Below, piece by piece: positions 1-9,411 of a DNA stretch of 64,000 nucleotides. The stretch is from a bacterium. Its GTDB lineage: Bacteria > Planctomycetota > JAFGQW01. Both the position numbers and the translations under genes were made by a program. Within the stretch, counting starts at the first letter, position 1, and each line of letters starts with the position of its first letter. Under the pieces are notes generated by a model, which was not told the DNA's origin, ran no database searches, and saw only the letters and a list, made by a program, of their open reading frames with translations. The DNA lies in assembly GCA_030426805.1 (NCBI GenBank), contig JAUHXU010000006.1, forward strand, positions 124,001-188,000, written 5' to 3'.

Positions 1-1128
1 CCGCTCCAGTTCGGCGATGTGATGGTTCGTGAACGCGCGACCGGCGAGCCCCTCGGCTTCGAGCACGACATCGCCGGCACGCAGCCCCGCGCGGTAGGCC
101 GCGGACCGCTTCTCGACCGTCACGACGACGCAGGCGCCGTCCCGCATCTCGACGGATGCGGCGAGGCGACGGTAGGGCAGTGATCGGATCGTGCGCTCGC
201 GATCGCCGGCGAAGCGGACACGACCGCTGCGCTGATCGAGCGAAACGACGAAGTGGCGGAGCGCCTCGACGCCGAGGTTCGGGCCGGCGGTGGCTGCGGA
301 CACGTGAACGATCGGCTCGTTGAACGTCCAGCCGCCGATCCGGATCGCGCCGTCGAGTCGCGCGACACGGTTCGGAAACGACCCGCCGGCGGAGTCGAGC
401 GTGCCGACCGCGACCGGTTCGCGCTTGAAGCGGAGGTCGAGCGACGCGACGAGCTTCGGCGGGAGCAGGAAGCCCCCGACGTAGCCGGTGTCGATCGTGA
501 ACCGCGCCGCGTGTTCGTCGATGCTGGATTCGAACGACAGGTCGTCCGATCGCATCGCGAGAGTGCGATCGCCGTCGGGTTCCGACAGCGTGGCGTGCTC
601 GAGCGCGAGCCACTTCCGCTTCAGGTCGAACGTCACGAGCAGCGGCCGCAGCAGCGCGCCCCCGAAGACGCCGTGGGTTCGGATGCCGGGGACCTTCGGG
701 CCGTCGGGAAACAGCAGCGCGTCGACGTCGGTCAGGTAGCCCTTCGGTTCGCTGCCGTCGAGCAGGTAGAGCCGACCGACGCGTGCGGCGCTCGTGGTTG
801 CGACCGACGAGCCACCGCCCGTCGCGACGCGGCGGCGATCGATCGTCCGGGCGTCGAGGGCGAGCGGCTTCGTCAGGTAGTCGAACAGGATCAGGCCGGA
901 GCAGCCGGTGTCGAAGACGAGCGGGATCGGACCGCGTGAGCCGACCGACACCGCGACGACCGGCATCAACCCCGGGCCGAGCAGCGGCACGCGCGGTTTC
1001 GCGTCGCGAAAGACCGCGTTCGAGGGCAGCGCCTTCAGCGGGGCCGGGGGGGCCTTCGTCCCCGGCTCCTGCGCGGCCGCGGCGGTCGTCAGCGAGGCGA
1101 TCAGCAGCGCCGTGGCGTATCGGATCAT
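1..1128 (-). CDS. Secreted aspartyl (retropepsin-like) protease with C-terminal PDZ domain, partial
   Basis: The gene runs off the left edge, so its C-terminus is missing; 376 codons are present. It starts at an ATG (1128-1126) preceded by a GGGAGAG ribosome site. Residues 1-20 form a signal peptide ending in AAAAQ. Two Asp-Thr-Gly motifs are visible, VFDTGCSG (Asp about 73) and FTIDTGYVGG (Asp about 213), so both halves of a pepsin/retropepsin active site lie in one chain. Near the visible end is a PDZ-like stretch (AAYRAGLRAGDVVLEAEG, about residues 335-355). This layout is known for bacterial periplasmic aspartyl proteases; the substrate is unknown. It is the third gene in a minus-strand run after the kinase and ECF sigma factor, with an 85-bp gap to the sigma gene, so co-transcription is possible but not shown. 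Confidence 0.85.
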   Translation of the reverse strand, partial: MIRYATALLIASLTTAAAAQEPGTKAPPAPLKALPSNAVFRDAKPRVPLLGPGLMPVVAVSVGSRGPIPLVFDTGCSGLILFDYLTKPLALDARTIDRRRVATGGGSSVATTSAARVGRLYLLDGSEPKGYLTDVDALLFPDGPKVPGIRTHGVFGGALLRPLLVTFDLKRKWLALEHATLSEPDGDRTLAMRSDDLSFESSIDEHAARFTIDTGYVGGFLLPPKLVASLDLRFKREPVAVGTLDSAGGSFPNRVARLDGAIRIGGWTFNEPIVHVSAATAGPNLGVEALRHFVVSLDQRSGRVRFAGDRERTIRSLPYRRLAASVEMRDGACVVVTVEKRSAAYRAGLRAGDVVLEAEGLAGRAFTNHHIAELER

Positions 1129-1213
1129 GATCTCTCCCGAGTGGGCGTCCGCCAGCGAGACGGACGAGCGGCGAGGATCCATCGACCTTTCCGGCAATTC
1201 CGCGGCGGGGCGG

Positions 1214-1810
1214 TCAGGACGGGCGCTCGTCGTGGTCACCTCGGGTCATCGCGCGGCGGAGCCAGGCGCGCGCCATGTACCAATCGGCCTCGACGGTCTT
1301 CTCGGAGATGCCGAGCACTTCGGCGGTCTCGGCTGCGGTGAGCCCACCGAAGAAGCGCAATTCGACGACGCGCGCCTTGCGCTCCTCGAGCCGTGAGAGC
1401 TCTTCGAGCGCGTCGTTCAAGTCGATCACGTCGAGCCCTTGGGCTTCGTAGTGCGCCATCGCCTCGTCGAGCGTGACCGCGGCGCGATCGCCGCCGCGCT
1501 TGTCCGCGTGCTTGCGGCGCGCATGGTCGACGAGGATCTGGCGCATCGCGCGCGCCGCCGTCGCGCAGAAGTGCGAGCGATCGCGGGCGACGGCTGCGGT
1601 CTGGTCGACGAGCTTCAGGTAGGCCTCGTGGATCAGTGCGGTCGGCTGCAGCGTGTGGTTGGCGCGTTCGTTGCGCAGGTAGTTCTGCGCGAGGCCGCGC
1701 AACTCGCGGTAGACGACGGCGAGCAGTTCGTCGCGGGCGTCGCCATCGCCGTCGCGCACCCGGTGGAGCAGCGTGACGTTGTGGGTGGTCTCGGGGTCGG
1801 GCATCGCCAT
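1214..1810 (-). CDS. ECF-type RNA polymerase sigma factor
   Basis: This 198-residue protein matches the ECF sigma group common in planctomycetes and acidobacteria, which usually lies beside Ser/Thr kinases. Region 2 is seen at about residues 12-90 (LLHRVRDGDGDARDELLAVV, then YLRNERANHTLQPTALIHEA). Region 4 is a helix-turn-helix near the end (LGISEKTVEADWYMARAWLR). There is no anti-sigma factor next door. The gene starts 27 bp after the kinase stop on the same strand, so the two are probably one transcript and the kinase may control the sigma factor by phosphorylation (inference). A second in-frame ATG two codons downstream (1804) could also be the start. The target promoters cannot be read from the window. 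Confidence 0.93.
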   Translation of the reverse strand: MAMPDPETTHNVTLLHRVRDGDGDARDELLAVVYRELRGLAQNYLRNERANHTLQPTALIHEAYLKLVDQTAAVARDRSHFCATAARAMRQILVDHARRKHADKRGGDRAAVTLDEAMAHYEAQGLDVIDLNDALEELSRLEERKARVVELRFFGGLTAAETAEVLGISEKTVEADWYMARAWLRRAMTRGDHDERPS

Positions 1811-1837
1811 CGAGCCTACGGTCGCTGCGCAGACCGG

Positions 1838-4800
1838 TCAACGGCCGGGCGCGTCGGCCGGTTTCGCCTTCGTCGTCTTCGCCGTGCGCCATCGCTCGGC
1901 CGCGTCGGCGTCGCCGCGCGCCTCGTAGAATGCGACGATGCGCTTGCGGATCTCGTCCCGGACGAACGCCGCGGCGCGTCCGTGGAGGATCGTCGTCTCC
2001 GCGCACGACGTGAACAGGGATTCGGCCTCCTCGTTCCGGCCCCGGGCGGCGAGCGCCGTCGCGAGTCGTCCGGTCGCGAGCGCGCGGTTGCCGACGCTCT
2101 CCTTCGGAAACCGTTCGAGCGCGGTCCGGAGCAGTGCCTCCGCCTCGGCCCACGCTTCGAGTTCGAGGTGGAGGCTTCCGAGCACGAGGGCGTCGTGGTC
2201 GCGATGGCGTTGCGGTCCGTCGAGCCGTTCGGCGGCGGCGTTCGCGCGCGTCGCGATCCGGAGTCCCTCCTCGTGGCGCCCGAGGAGGCGGAGCAACTCG
2301 GCGTGGCTCATCATCGCGAGCTGCGCCGAGCGATGGTCGATGCCGAACTTCTTCACGCGCACGGCGGCGAGTTCGCGCAGCATCGGCTCCGCGTCCGCGA
2401 AGCGCTTCTGCGCCGCGAGCGCCCGTCCGAGGTTGTTCAGGATCACCAGACGCGTCCCGTGCGTCGGGTCGAGGTGCTCGTTCGCGTGCCGCAGGAGCTT
2501 GCGGAGCATCCGCTCCGCCTCTTTCGTCGCACCGGTCCGCTGCAGGCACTCGGCGAGATTGACGGCGGGGGGGAAGGTGTTCGGGCTTCCGTCGCCGAAC
2601 CGCTCGACCGCCGCGTCGTAGGCCTGCTGCAACAGCGGCTTCGCCTTCGTGTAGTTGCGGCGGCGCAGGTGCAGCGACGCCAGGTTGTTGAGCACGGGCA
2701 GCGCCGAGGAGTGCAGCGTACCGTCCGGTGCCGTCTCGGCGGCGATGACCGCCTCGAACGTGCGTGTCGCGGCGTCGAACTCGCCGAGGGCCGCGCGCGC
2801 GGTCGCGAGATTGGTCAGCACGGAGAGCGTCGACCGATGGCGCTCGCCGTACCGGGCGCGGTTGGCCTCGAACGCGAACTCGAGATGGGGCACGGCATCC
2901 CGGTAGCGGCGGTCGGCCATCAGGGCGAGCCCGAGCAACTGGCGCACGGGTTCGATGACCGCGTCGCCGTTCGGTAGCCGTGACGTGCGCTCGAGGAGCG
3001 ATTCGAGCAACGGCAGCGCGCGTCGGGAGTCGCGTCGACGGACGTAGAGGCGTGCGAGGTCGAGTTCGACGTCCACGCGCTCCGGTGCGTCCTCGGGCAG
3101 GTCTTCGACCGCGATCTCGAGCAACGGCTCGAGGATCGCCGCGGCTTCACGGCTCTTGCCGGACCGGAGCAACATCGAACCGAGCGTCGACGCGGCCTGC
3201 ACGGTCTGCACGTGGCGCTCGCCGAAGCGGCGGAGCATCTCCGCGTGCGCCGCGCGGATGAGCGAGATCGCTTCGTCGTAGTCACCGGTGTTCGCGAGGA
3301 AGCGCGCGAGGCTCATGTGCATCAACACGGCGGTCATGTCGTTGTCGCTCTGGGGCGCGCGGATCACCCAGACCGCACTGCTTTCGTCGCCCGGGACCGA
3401 TTCGCGGGGCGCCGTCGCCGGCGCCTGGTACGCGGCGATCGCCTCGCGCACCAATGCCACCGCCTCGTGACTGTCGCCACGCGCGTCGAGGAGTTGTGCG
3501 AGGAGCTTGCGGATTCGGGCGAGATCGGGGTCGTTGGACGGGAGGAGCCGCTCGCCGAGTTCGAGTGCCTCGTCGGCCGCGCGTTCACTCGCATCGAACG
3601 CGCCGAGTCGGCGCTGGACGGTCGCGACGTCGAGGCGGGCGAGCACGAGGTCGCGGTGGCCGTCCGGGTGGGCGGCTTCGAGCGCGGCGCGTGCCCCCTC
3701 GAGGTGCGGGAGGCTCTCGGTCAGGCGCCCGCGGAGTTGCAGCAGCCACGCGTAATCGAGCCGGGCGCGCGCGGTCTTCGGGTCGTCCGGGCCGCGGTGT
3801 TCGTCGAGCAGCGTCCACGCTCGTTCGAGGTGCTCCTCGGCGTCGTCGAACAGCCCGAGCCCCTCGTAGGCGATCCCGATCGTGCTGCGCATCGCGGCCT
3901 CGACGAGCGGTTGCGCCTCGAGGTGCGGCCAGATCGACCGATCGACGTCGTCGAGCAGTTGGCGGACCGTGTAGTCGCCGCCGCGGGCGCCCCACGGATC
4001 GGCGCTCGCGAACACGCTGCGAACGAGCCGCAGCACGTGGTTGGCCTTCTGCTCGTTCTCCTGCGCCTGCTGGCGCTGTTCGCGCTCGGCCCGTTCGGCG
4101 GCGCGTGCGCGCTCCGCGTCGCGGCGTGCGCCCTCCTCCGCATCGCGAGCGCGAACGAGTCCGTAGATCGCGACCGCGAGGCCCGCGACGAGAGCGATCG
4201 TGACGAGTGCCGTCGCGAGGACCGCGACTCGGTTGCGTCGCACGAACTTCCTCAGCCGGTAACCGGCGGTCGGGGCACCGGCGAGGACGGGTTCGTTCGC
4301 GAGGTGCCGTTCGACGTCGTCGGCGAGTGCCGAGGCGGAGTCGTAGCGACGACCGGGCTCTTTCTCCAGCGCCTTGGTCGTGATCCAGTCGAGGTCGCCG
4401 CGGAGCGCCCTCGCGAGTTGGGACGCCGTCGTGCGCAGCGCGGTCGCCGCAGCGTCGGCCCGCGTCGCGCGGGCGGACAGGCGGATCGGATCTTCCTCGA
4501 CGATGATCCGCTGCATCTCGCCGAAGGTCGCGCTCCGGAGGCGCTCGACGTCGAACGGCGTCGTCCCGCTCATCAACTCGTAGAGCAGGACGCCGAGCGA
4601 ATAGACGTCGGTGCGGGTGTCGAGGCCGCGGTCGTCGACCCGCGCCTGTTCCGGGCTCATGTAGGCCGGCGTGCCGATCACCTGCTGCTGCGAGGTCTGC
4701 AACGTGCGATCGGGGCCGGCGCCGGTCGCCTTCGCGATGCCGAAGTCGATCAGTTTCGGCACGGCGGCGCCCTCGACGTCGCTGACGAGGATGTTCGACG

Positions 4801-5413
4801 GCTTCAGGTCGCGGTGGATGATCCCCTTCTGGTGCGCGTGGTGGACCGCGCGACACACGACGACGAACAGGGCCAGCCGCTCGTCGATCGAGAGGCGATT
4901 GCGCCGGCAGAACGCCGTGATCGGTTCGCCGACGACGCGTTCCATCACGAAGAACGGACGCCCCGTGTCGGTCGCACCGGCGTCGAAGACGCGCGCGATG
5001 TTCGGGTGATCCATCATCGCCAGCGCCTGCCGCTCCGCGGCGAAGCGGGCGACGACCTCGCGCGTGTCCATGCCGAGCTTGATCACCTTCACGGCGACCT
5101 CGCGCCGCAGCGGTTTCGTCTGCTCGGCGAGGTAGACCGTGCCCATGCCGCCTTCACCGAGCGTGCCGGTGATCCGGTAGGGGCCGATCGACTCCGGCGG
5201 CGGTTCGCTGCGGGGGGCCAGGTCGTCCGGGAGGGCCGGGCCGTCGAGGAAGTCGGCCGAGCGGTCGTGGTGGCCGAGGAGATCGTCGACGGCCTCGCGG
5301 AGTTCGCCGTCGCCGGCGCACTCGGTGTCCAGGTAGGCGGTGCGTTCGGCGGCCGGCAGTTGCCGGGCCGCTTCGAAGAGGTCGCTGACGCGTTGGAATT
5401 GCTCTGGGTTCAT
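1838..5413 (-). CDS. Membrane Ser/Thr protein kinase with C-terminal TPR sensor region
   Basis: The protein has 1191 residues from ATG 5413; the frame is open further upstream but the MNPEQFQRVSDLF start is typical of this kinase class. After a short helical N-terminus the kinase domain covers about residues 78-350: glycine loop GEGGMG (86-91), Lys109 in AVKV, catalytic HRDLKPSN (Asp202), DFG (223-225) and an SPEQ activation-segment end. All catalytic residues are present, so it should be active. A single membrane segment follows at about 397-420, then a coiled, Arg/Glu-rich stretch, then about 700 residues of TPR repeats probably outside the membrane. It lies directly upstream of the ECF sigma gene, which suggests an envelope signal relayed to transcription. 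The ligand is unknown. Confidence 0.93.
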   Translation of the reverse strand: MNPEQFQRVSDLFEAARQLPAAERTAYLDTECAGDGELREAVDDLLGHHDRSADFLDGPALPDDLAPRSEPPPESIGPYRITGTLGEGGMGTVYLAEQTKPLRREVAVKVIKLGMDTREVVARFAAERQALAMMDHPNIARVFDAGATDTGRPFFVMERVVGEPITAFCRRNRLSIDERLALFVVVCRAVHHAHQKGIIHRDLKPSNILVSDVEGAAVPKLIDFGIAKATGAGPDRTLQTSQQQVIGTPAYMSPEQARVDDRGLDTRTDVYSLGVLLYELMSGTTPFDVERLRSATFGEMQRIIVEEDPIRLSARATRADAAATALRTTASQLARALRGDLDWITTKALEKEPGRRYDSASALADDVERHLANEPVLAGAPTAGYRLRKFVRRNRVAVLATALVTIALVAGLAVAIYGLVRARDAEEGARRDAERARAAERAEREQRQQAQENEQKANHVLRLVRSVFASADPWGARGGDYTVRQLLDDVDRSIWPHLEAQPLVEAAMRSTIGIAYEGLGLFDDAEEHLERAWTLLDEHRGPDDPKTARARLDYAWLLQLRGRLTESLPHLEGARAALEAAHPDGHRDLVLARLDVATVQRRLGAFDASERAADEALELGERLLPSNDPDLARIRKLLAQLLDARGDSHEAVALVREAIAAYQAPATAPRESVPGDESSAVWVIRAPQSDNDMTAVLMHMSLARFLANTGDYDEAISLIRAAHAEMLRRFGERHVQTVQAASTLGSMLLRSGKSREAAAILEPLLEIAVEDLPEDAPERVDVELDLARLYVRRRDSRRALPLLESLLERTSRLPNGDAVIEPVRQLLGLALMADRRYRDAVPHLEFAFEANRARYGERHRSTLSVLTNLATARAALGEFDAATRTFEAVIAAETAPDGTLHSSALPVLNNLASLHLRRRNYTKAKPLLQQAYDAAVERFGDGSPNTFPPAVNLAECLQRTGATKEAERMLRKLLRHANEHLDPTHGTRLVILNNLGRALAAQKRFADAEPMLRELAAVRVKKFGIDHRSAQLAMMSHAELLRLLGRHEEGLRIATRANAAAERLDGPQRHRDHDALVLGSLHLELEAWAEAEALLRTALERFPKESVGNRALATGRLATALAARGRNEEAESLFTSCAETTILHGRAAAFVRDEIRKRIVAFYEARGDADAAERWRTAKTTKAKPADAPGR

Positions 5414-5628
5414 CGGAGGTCTCAGACGACTCGGCGCAATCGGGCGGCGCGGCTCCTGGCGGAATCCGGATTTTTTTCGGCGAGCCGGCCGAGAGGAGCG
5501 CCGCCGCCATGATACCGGCGCCGATTTGCCGACGGACGGCGGAATTTCGCGGGGAGTGCCGCGGCGGTTTTGCGCCCGGTGGTGTGTCCCCGATTGGCGG
5601 GGCCGCCAACCCGAGAGGAATCTTCGCC

Positions 5629-7122
5629 ATGAAACCCGTCCCCCGAATCCAGTGGCTCGTCGCCCTCGTGCTCGCCTGTGTGCCGCTCGGCGCGGTTGCC
5701 CAGACCCGCGTCGATCCGTTCCGCCTCCACCTCCCGCAGAACCGCACGTTCGACGCCGCACGTGCGTGGGCGCGCGCCGACGTCGTCGACGCGATGCAGA
5801 CGATGCTCAACTCGGAGGGCGACGCGATGACCCTCCAGATCCAGGGCGGCTTCTCGGCCGGCCTGTTCGTCAACGGCGGAGCGCGCCTCTCGTTCCAGGC
5901 GCACCTCGCCCGCGGCTTCGACGGTCAGCCGTACTACGAGATCTCGATCGGTGCCGACGTCGCCGCCACTGCCGGGGTCGAACTCGTCGAAGGTGTCGAA
6001 GGCAACGCCGCGCTGAGCGTCGGCGGCTCGACCGTCTATCGCTTCTCGTCGCTCGCGGACGCCGCGCGCGGCATCGATGCGTTGATCGTCGCGACCGCGA
6101 GCGACTCGCTCGTCGGGAGCCGGTTCATCGCGAATCGGCAGAAGACGGTCGCGTCGGCGCGCAAGGCGCTGCGCACCGCGTCGAAGGCGCTCAAGGCGCT
6201 GCGCAGTGCGACGCCGAAGTTCATGCGCAAATGGCGGTCCTTCAAACGCGCCTTCGCGCGCCACTCGCGCGCGATTCGTCAGGCCCGTGCGCTCCTCGGC
6301 CGCGCGAGCACGCTGCTGAAGCAATACGGCAAGTTCACCGCGGGCGTGAAGAAAGCGCGCGCATACCTCGACCGCAACCGCGAGTGCCGCGAGTTCCGCA
6401 TCGCGCTCCAGGGATCGGTGGAAGCAGCGCTCGGGATCCCGGGCCTCTCGCTCGAGGGGCTCGGCGCCGGCGCGAGCGCGACGGCGACCGGCACGGTGAC
6501 CGTGCGTGTGTTCGCGAAACGCGGCACCGTGCGCGTCGTCGGCATCGAGCGCTCCTTCGAGTCCGCCGTCGAACTGTGGGCCGCGGCCGTCGTCGGAGGT
6601 GAACTCGCGCAGACGCACTCGATCGGCTACAGCGATACGATCGAGTTGCGCAACGGACGCTACGCGCGGACGCTCGAGCAGTCGTTGACGATCACCGCCG
6701 ACACCGCGGTGCGCGGCAGCGTCGGCGTCGGGATCGCCGGAAAATACGGCATCGGGCGCACGATGTCGTTCACGATCGACCGGGCGGATCTCGTGCGCGT
6801 GCAGCGTTCGTTCCTCCTCGCGTTCCTGCAGGTGCGCTCCGCGGGTGACTTCAATCGGCTCATCTCGATCGCCGGATCGTTGCCGGTCGAGTTCTCGCTG
6901 CAGGACCGCTACGACGCGGGCCTGAAAGCGAAGGTCGGCATGAGCGGCGCCGGCAACGGTGCCGAGGTCAGCGGCAGCGCGTTCTGGCACGACTGCGGCG
7001 TACACGCGGTCGAGACGCTGACGATCGCCGAAGCGCTCGGCCGTCTTCAGCAGGCACCGCTCGTCCGGCAAGTCGACGCCGCTGCGGCGAAGGCCGCCGC
7101 GATCGCACGACGCGCGCTCTGA
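5629..7122 (+). CDS. Secreted protein of unknown function with a very basic central segment
   Basis: The 497-residue product starts at ATG 5629 with GAGAGGA just upstream. Residues 1-25 are a clean signal peptide (LVALVLACVPLGAVAQ). I do not recognise the family. Residues 30-165 and about 255-470 alternate hydrophobic and polar residues as beta-rich folds do. Between them, about residues 175-255, is a helical segment packed with Lys and Arg (for example KALRTASKALKALRSATPK, then MRKWRSFKRAFARHSRAIRQ). This would be strongly cationic outside the cytoplasm and could contact membrane, lipopolysaccharide or nucleic acid; that is inference. It is divergent from the kinase and followed 219 bp later by an Arg-rich lipoprotein gene on the same strand, so the pair may be related in function. 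Confidence 0.75.
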   Translation: MKPVPRIQWLVALVLACVPLGAVAQTRVDPFRLHLPQNRTFDAARAWARADVVDAMQTMLNSEGDAMTLQIQGGFSAGLFVNGGARLSFQAHLARGFDGQPYYEISIGADVAATAGVELVEGVEGNAALSVGGSTVYRFSSLADAARGIDALIVATASDSLVGSRFIANRQKTVASARKALRTASKALKALRSATPKFMRKWRSFKRAFARHSRAIRQARALLGRASTLLKQYGKFTAGVKKARAYLDRNRECREFRIALQGSVEAALGIPGLSLEGLGAGASATATGTVTVRVFAKRGTVRVVGIERSFESAVELWAAAVVGGELAQTHSIGYSDTIELRNGRYARTLEQSLTITADTAVRGSVGVGIAGKYGIGRTMSFTIDRADLVRVQRSFLLAFLQVRSAGDFNRLISIAGSLPVEFSLQDRYDAGLKAKVGMSGAGNGAEVSGSAFWHDCGVHAVETLTIAEALGRLQQAPLVRQVDAAAAKAAAIARRAL

Positions 7123-7341
7123 GCGCGCGATCCCGGCCTCACGCCAGCGCCCTGTCCCGCCGACGACGATCCGAGCCGCAAGGTGCGATCGACGTCGATG
7201 GCGACAGGGCGTTCGTCGTCGTGACGAGATCGCCGCAGCGAGGTCGGGGGATTTCGATGGGAGGGACCGCGACGCTTTGCGCCGGTGGGGGTGAAGCCGA
7301 ACCCGTCACGAAGAAACCGAGACCGGAACGAGGAACCCCCG

Positions 7342-8097
7342 ATGAAGCCCACGACCATTCTCACGCTGACGCTGATCGCCGCGACGACCACGATGACCTC
7401 CTGCGCCTCGTTCGGCGAAGCGCTCCACCACGCGGCGGTCGCGGCCGAGCGCGCGCGCGTCGCGCAGCGCAACGCAACGCCGCCGGTCGTCACCGTCGAT
7501 GCGCGCCGGCCCGCCCGCCGCACGGCGCCGCGCCGCTCGACCGCCCATCGTATCGCTCGTGACGCGCGCCGCCTCGCGTCCGACGCCCGCCGCGGCTATC
7601 GCGCCGGACGACTCGCCGGCAAGGCCGCCCGCGCCGCGCGCCGCGGTCGCCTGGGGCGCTTCGCTCGCGCGAGCGCGACGCGCATGATGAAGCGCAACGT
7701 GGCGCTCGACGTCGTCGGCGTCGACCCGGTCGATGCGGCGGGGCGCCTCGCCCGCGATCCGGGCGGGACACTCCGCCGCGCGACCGACCCGCGCAACGTC
7801 GACCGCTACCTGCGCCAACGCGGGAAGTACGTCGAGCAGAAGTATCTCCGCGGTGGACACGTCGCCGACGCCGCCCGGACGGTCGACCGCTACACCGGTG
7901 GGCGTGCCGGGCGCGCCGTTCGCGGGTTGGATCGCGCGACGGGTGGGCATGCCGGACGCGCCGCGCGCACCGCGTCGAAGCACTACAACCGTGCGGTCAC
8001 CCACACGGCCCGCGGCGTGAACCGCGGCTACCGTGCGGCGAGGAAGGGCCTGAGCGACGCCGGCAAGGCGCTCGGCCGCGCGCTCCGCAGGCGCTGA
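7342..8097 (+). CDS. Arg-rich predicted lipoprotein
   Basis: The 251-residue product starts at ATG 7342, after AACGAGGAA. The N-terminus is a lipoprotein-type signal ending in MTSC (Cys21), with Met rather than Leu at -3. The mature part is extremely basic and rich in Arg, Ala and Gly. It has loosely repeated units of the kind TGGRAGRAVRGLDRATGGHA (about residues 185-205) and GVNRGYRAARKG near the end. I know no domain that matches. The nucleotide composition is like that of its neighbours, so there is no sign of recent transfer. A surface-anchored polyanion-binding role is only a guess. It lies downstream of another secreted protein with a strongly basic segment (5629-7122). Confidence 0.7.
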   Translation: MKPTTILTLTLIAATTTMTSCASFGEALHHAAVAAERARVAQRNATPPVVTVDARRPARRTAPRRSTAHRIARDARRLASDARRGYRAGRLAGKAARAARRGRLGRFARASATRMMKRNVALDVVGVDPVDAAGRLARDPGGTLRRATDPRNVDRYLRQRGKYVEQKYLRGGHVADAARTVDRYTGGRAGRAVRGLDRATGGHAGRAARTASKHYNRAVTHTARGVNRGYRAARKGLSDAGKALGRALRRR

Positions 8098-8115
8098 TCG
8101 GCCGGCGCTGATCGA

Positions 8116-9240
8116 CTACGATCGGACCATGAACGGCCACGTGTTCGAGACGAGCCCGACACCGGACGGCGCCTGCGCGTCGAGCGTCACGAACGCATTG
8201 TAGATCGTCAGACCGACGAGCGCCGGCAGTGGCGGCAGGTGAAGTGCCGCGCCGCCACGCCCCCGCGCACTGAGCACGCCCGCGTAGCCGGCGAACACCG
8301 ACGGCAGCGTGCCGCCGGTCGACGCGATCAACAGCGAATCGACCGACAGGCCGAGCCGGCGCGAGTCGATCGGGATCGGGCCGTTGCCGAGCGACGAGCC
8401 GAGCTGGTAGGAGCGACCGGGCTGGTTCGGTGCGTTCAACACGAACGAGATCGTCGTTCCCGGGCGCGCCGGCCCGGATCCGGTCAACGTCGATTCCGAC
8501 GTCAGGCCGGTCATCACCGCGTTGCCCAGTCCCGTGATCACGCCGCGGCTCGTCGGTGCGCCGGTGTTCGCGTCGATCTGGATCAACTCCGGCCCGCTCG
8601 TCGATCGGTTCACCGCCCAGAACGTGCCGCTCGGTCCGACGCAGAAGCAACCGATGCCCGAATACTGCGCCAGCCCCTGCGGACCGACACGGGTGAGCGC
8701 TGCCGTGTTCACGTCGATCCGAACCAGCTCCTCCTTGCTGCCGTCGCCGTCGACGCCCCACAGCTGGCCGAGCGCGTCGAAGTCGAGGCCGACGATCGCG
8801 CTGGCGCGGGTGTCGCCGATCGTGCGGACGACGCCGCCGGTCTGCTTCGACAACACGACGAGCATGCTGCTGTAGCCGACGCCTTGCGACGTGGTCGAGA
8901 CGAGCGAGTCGGTCATCGGGTCGTTCGCGAACCCGGTCGAGAAGTTCACCCCGACGCCGACGGGCCCGACGGCCGTCCCGGCGCCGGTGTTCCGATCGAC
9001 GCGGATTACCGTGTCGGTCGAGCTGGTCGAAATGCCGAAGAGCGTGCCGTCGTTGCCGAACGTGAGCCCACCGACCGACGAGAACCCCATCGGCCCGACC
9101 GTCGTGCCGGTGAGCGTCGCCGTGTCGATCCGGACGAGCGTCGAGCCCGACAGTGCGCCGTGCAAGACGCCTTGGGCGGCGGACGGAACGGTTGTCGCGC
9201 AGACGAGCGAAACGACCGCGATGAGGGACGTGCGGTTCAT
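8116..9240 (-). CDS. Secreted beta-propeller-like protein with shared C-terminal module
   Basis: The 374-residue product starts at ATG 9240 behind a GGAGG site. The signal peptide is residues 1-23 (LVCATTVPSAAQ). The body contains repeated strands of the kind LVRIDTATLTGTTVGPMG and VIRVDRNTGAGTAVGPVG, each with Ile/Val-Arg-Val/Ile-Asp and Thr-Gly turns, as in NHL- or DUF4394-type propellers. The last 100 or so residues differ and end in LVSNTWPFMVRS; they resemble the ends of the products at 29835 and 47091. The gene is convergent with the lipoprotein at 7342 and divergent from the WD40 gene at 9412. The function is unknown; an extracellular binding protein is a reasonable guess. Confidence 0.78.
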   Translation of the reverse strand: MNRTSLIAVVSLVCATTVPSAAQGVLHGALSGSTLVRIDTATLTGTTVGPMGFSSVGGLTFGNDGTLFGISTSSTDTVIRVDRNTGAGTAVGPVGVGVNFSTGFANDPMTDSLVSTTSQGVGYSSMLVVLSKQTGGVVRTIGDTRASAIVGLDFDALGQLWGVDGDGSKEELVRIDVNTAALTRVGPQGLAQYSGIGCFCVGPSGTFWAVNRSTSGPELIQIDANTGAPTSRGVITGLGNAVMTGLTSESTLTGSGPARPGTTISFVLNAPNQPGRSYQLGSSLGNGPIPIDSRRLGLSVDSLLIASTGGTLPSVFAGYAGVLSARGRGGAALHLPPLPALVGLTIYNAFVTLDAQAPSGVGLVSNTWPFMVRS

Positions 9241-9411
9241 GGGTGCCTCCAGTTCCGGTTCTCCGCGATGATACCGCCACCCGCACGGGGCGACCACCTC
9301 GTCCCGTTGCCCCGCCTTCCCCGGTGCGGCGGAGTCCGTTACGCTGCCGGCGATCGTCGCCGTGGGCGCCGAATCGGGTCCGAGTCGAGATTGCGGGAAT
9401 CGGAGGTTCAC

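Noticed and set aside
5414..5761. Longer N-terminus for the kinase
   Set aside because: The extra 116 residues are low-complexity Arg/Pro/Gly and overlap the region before the divergent gene. The MNPEQFQRVSDLF start is typical of the family.
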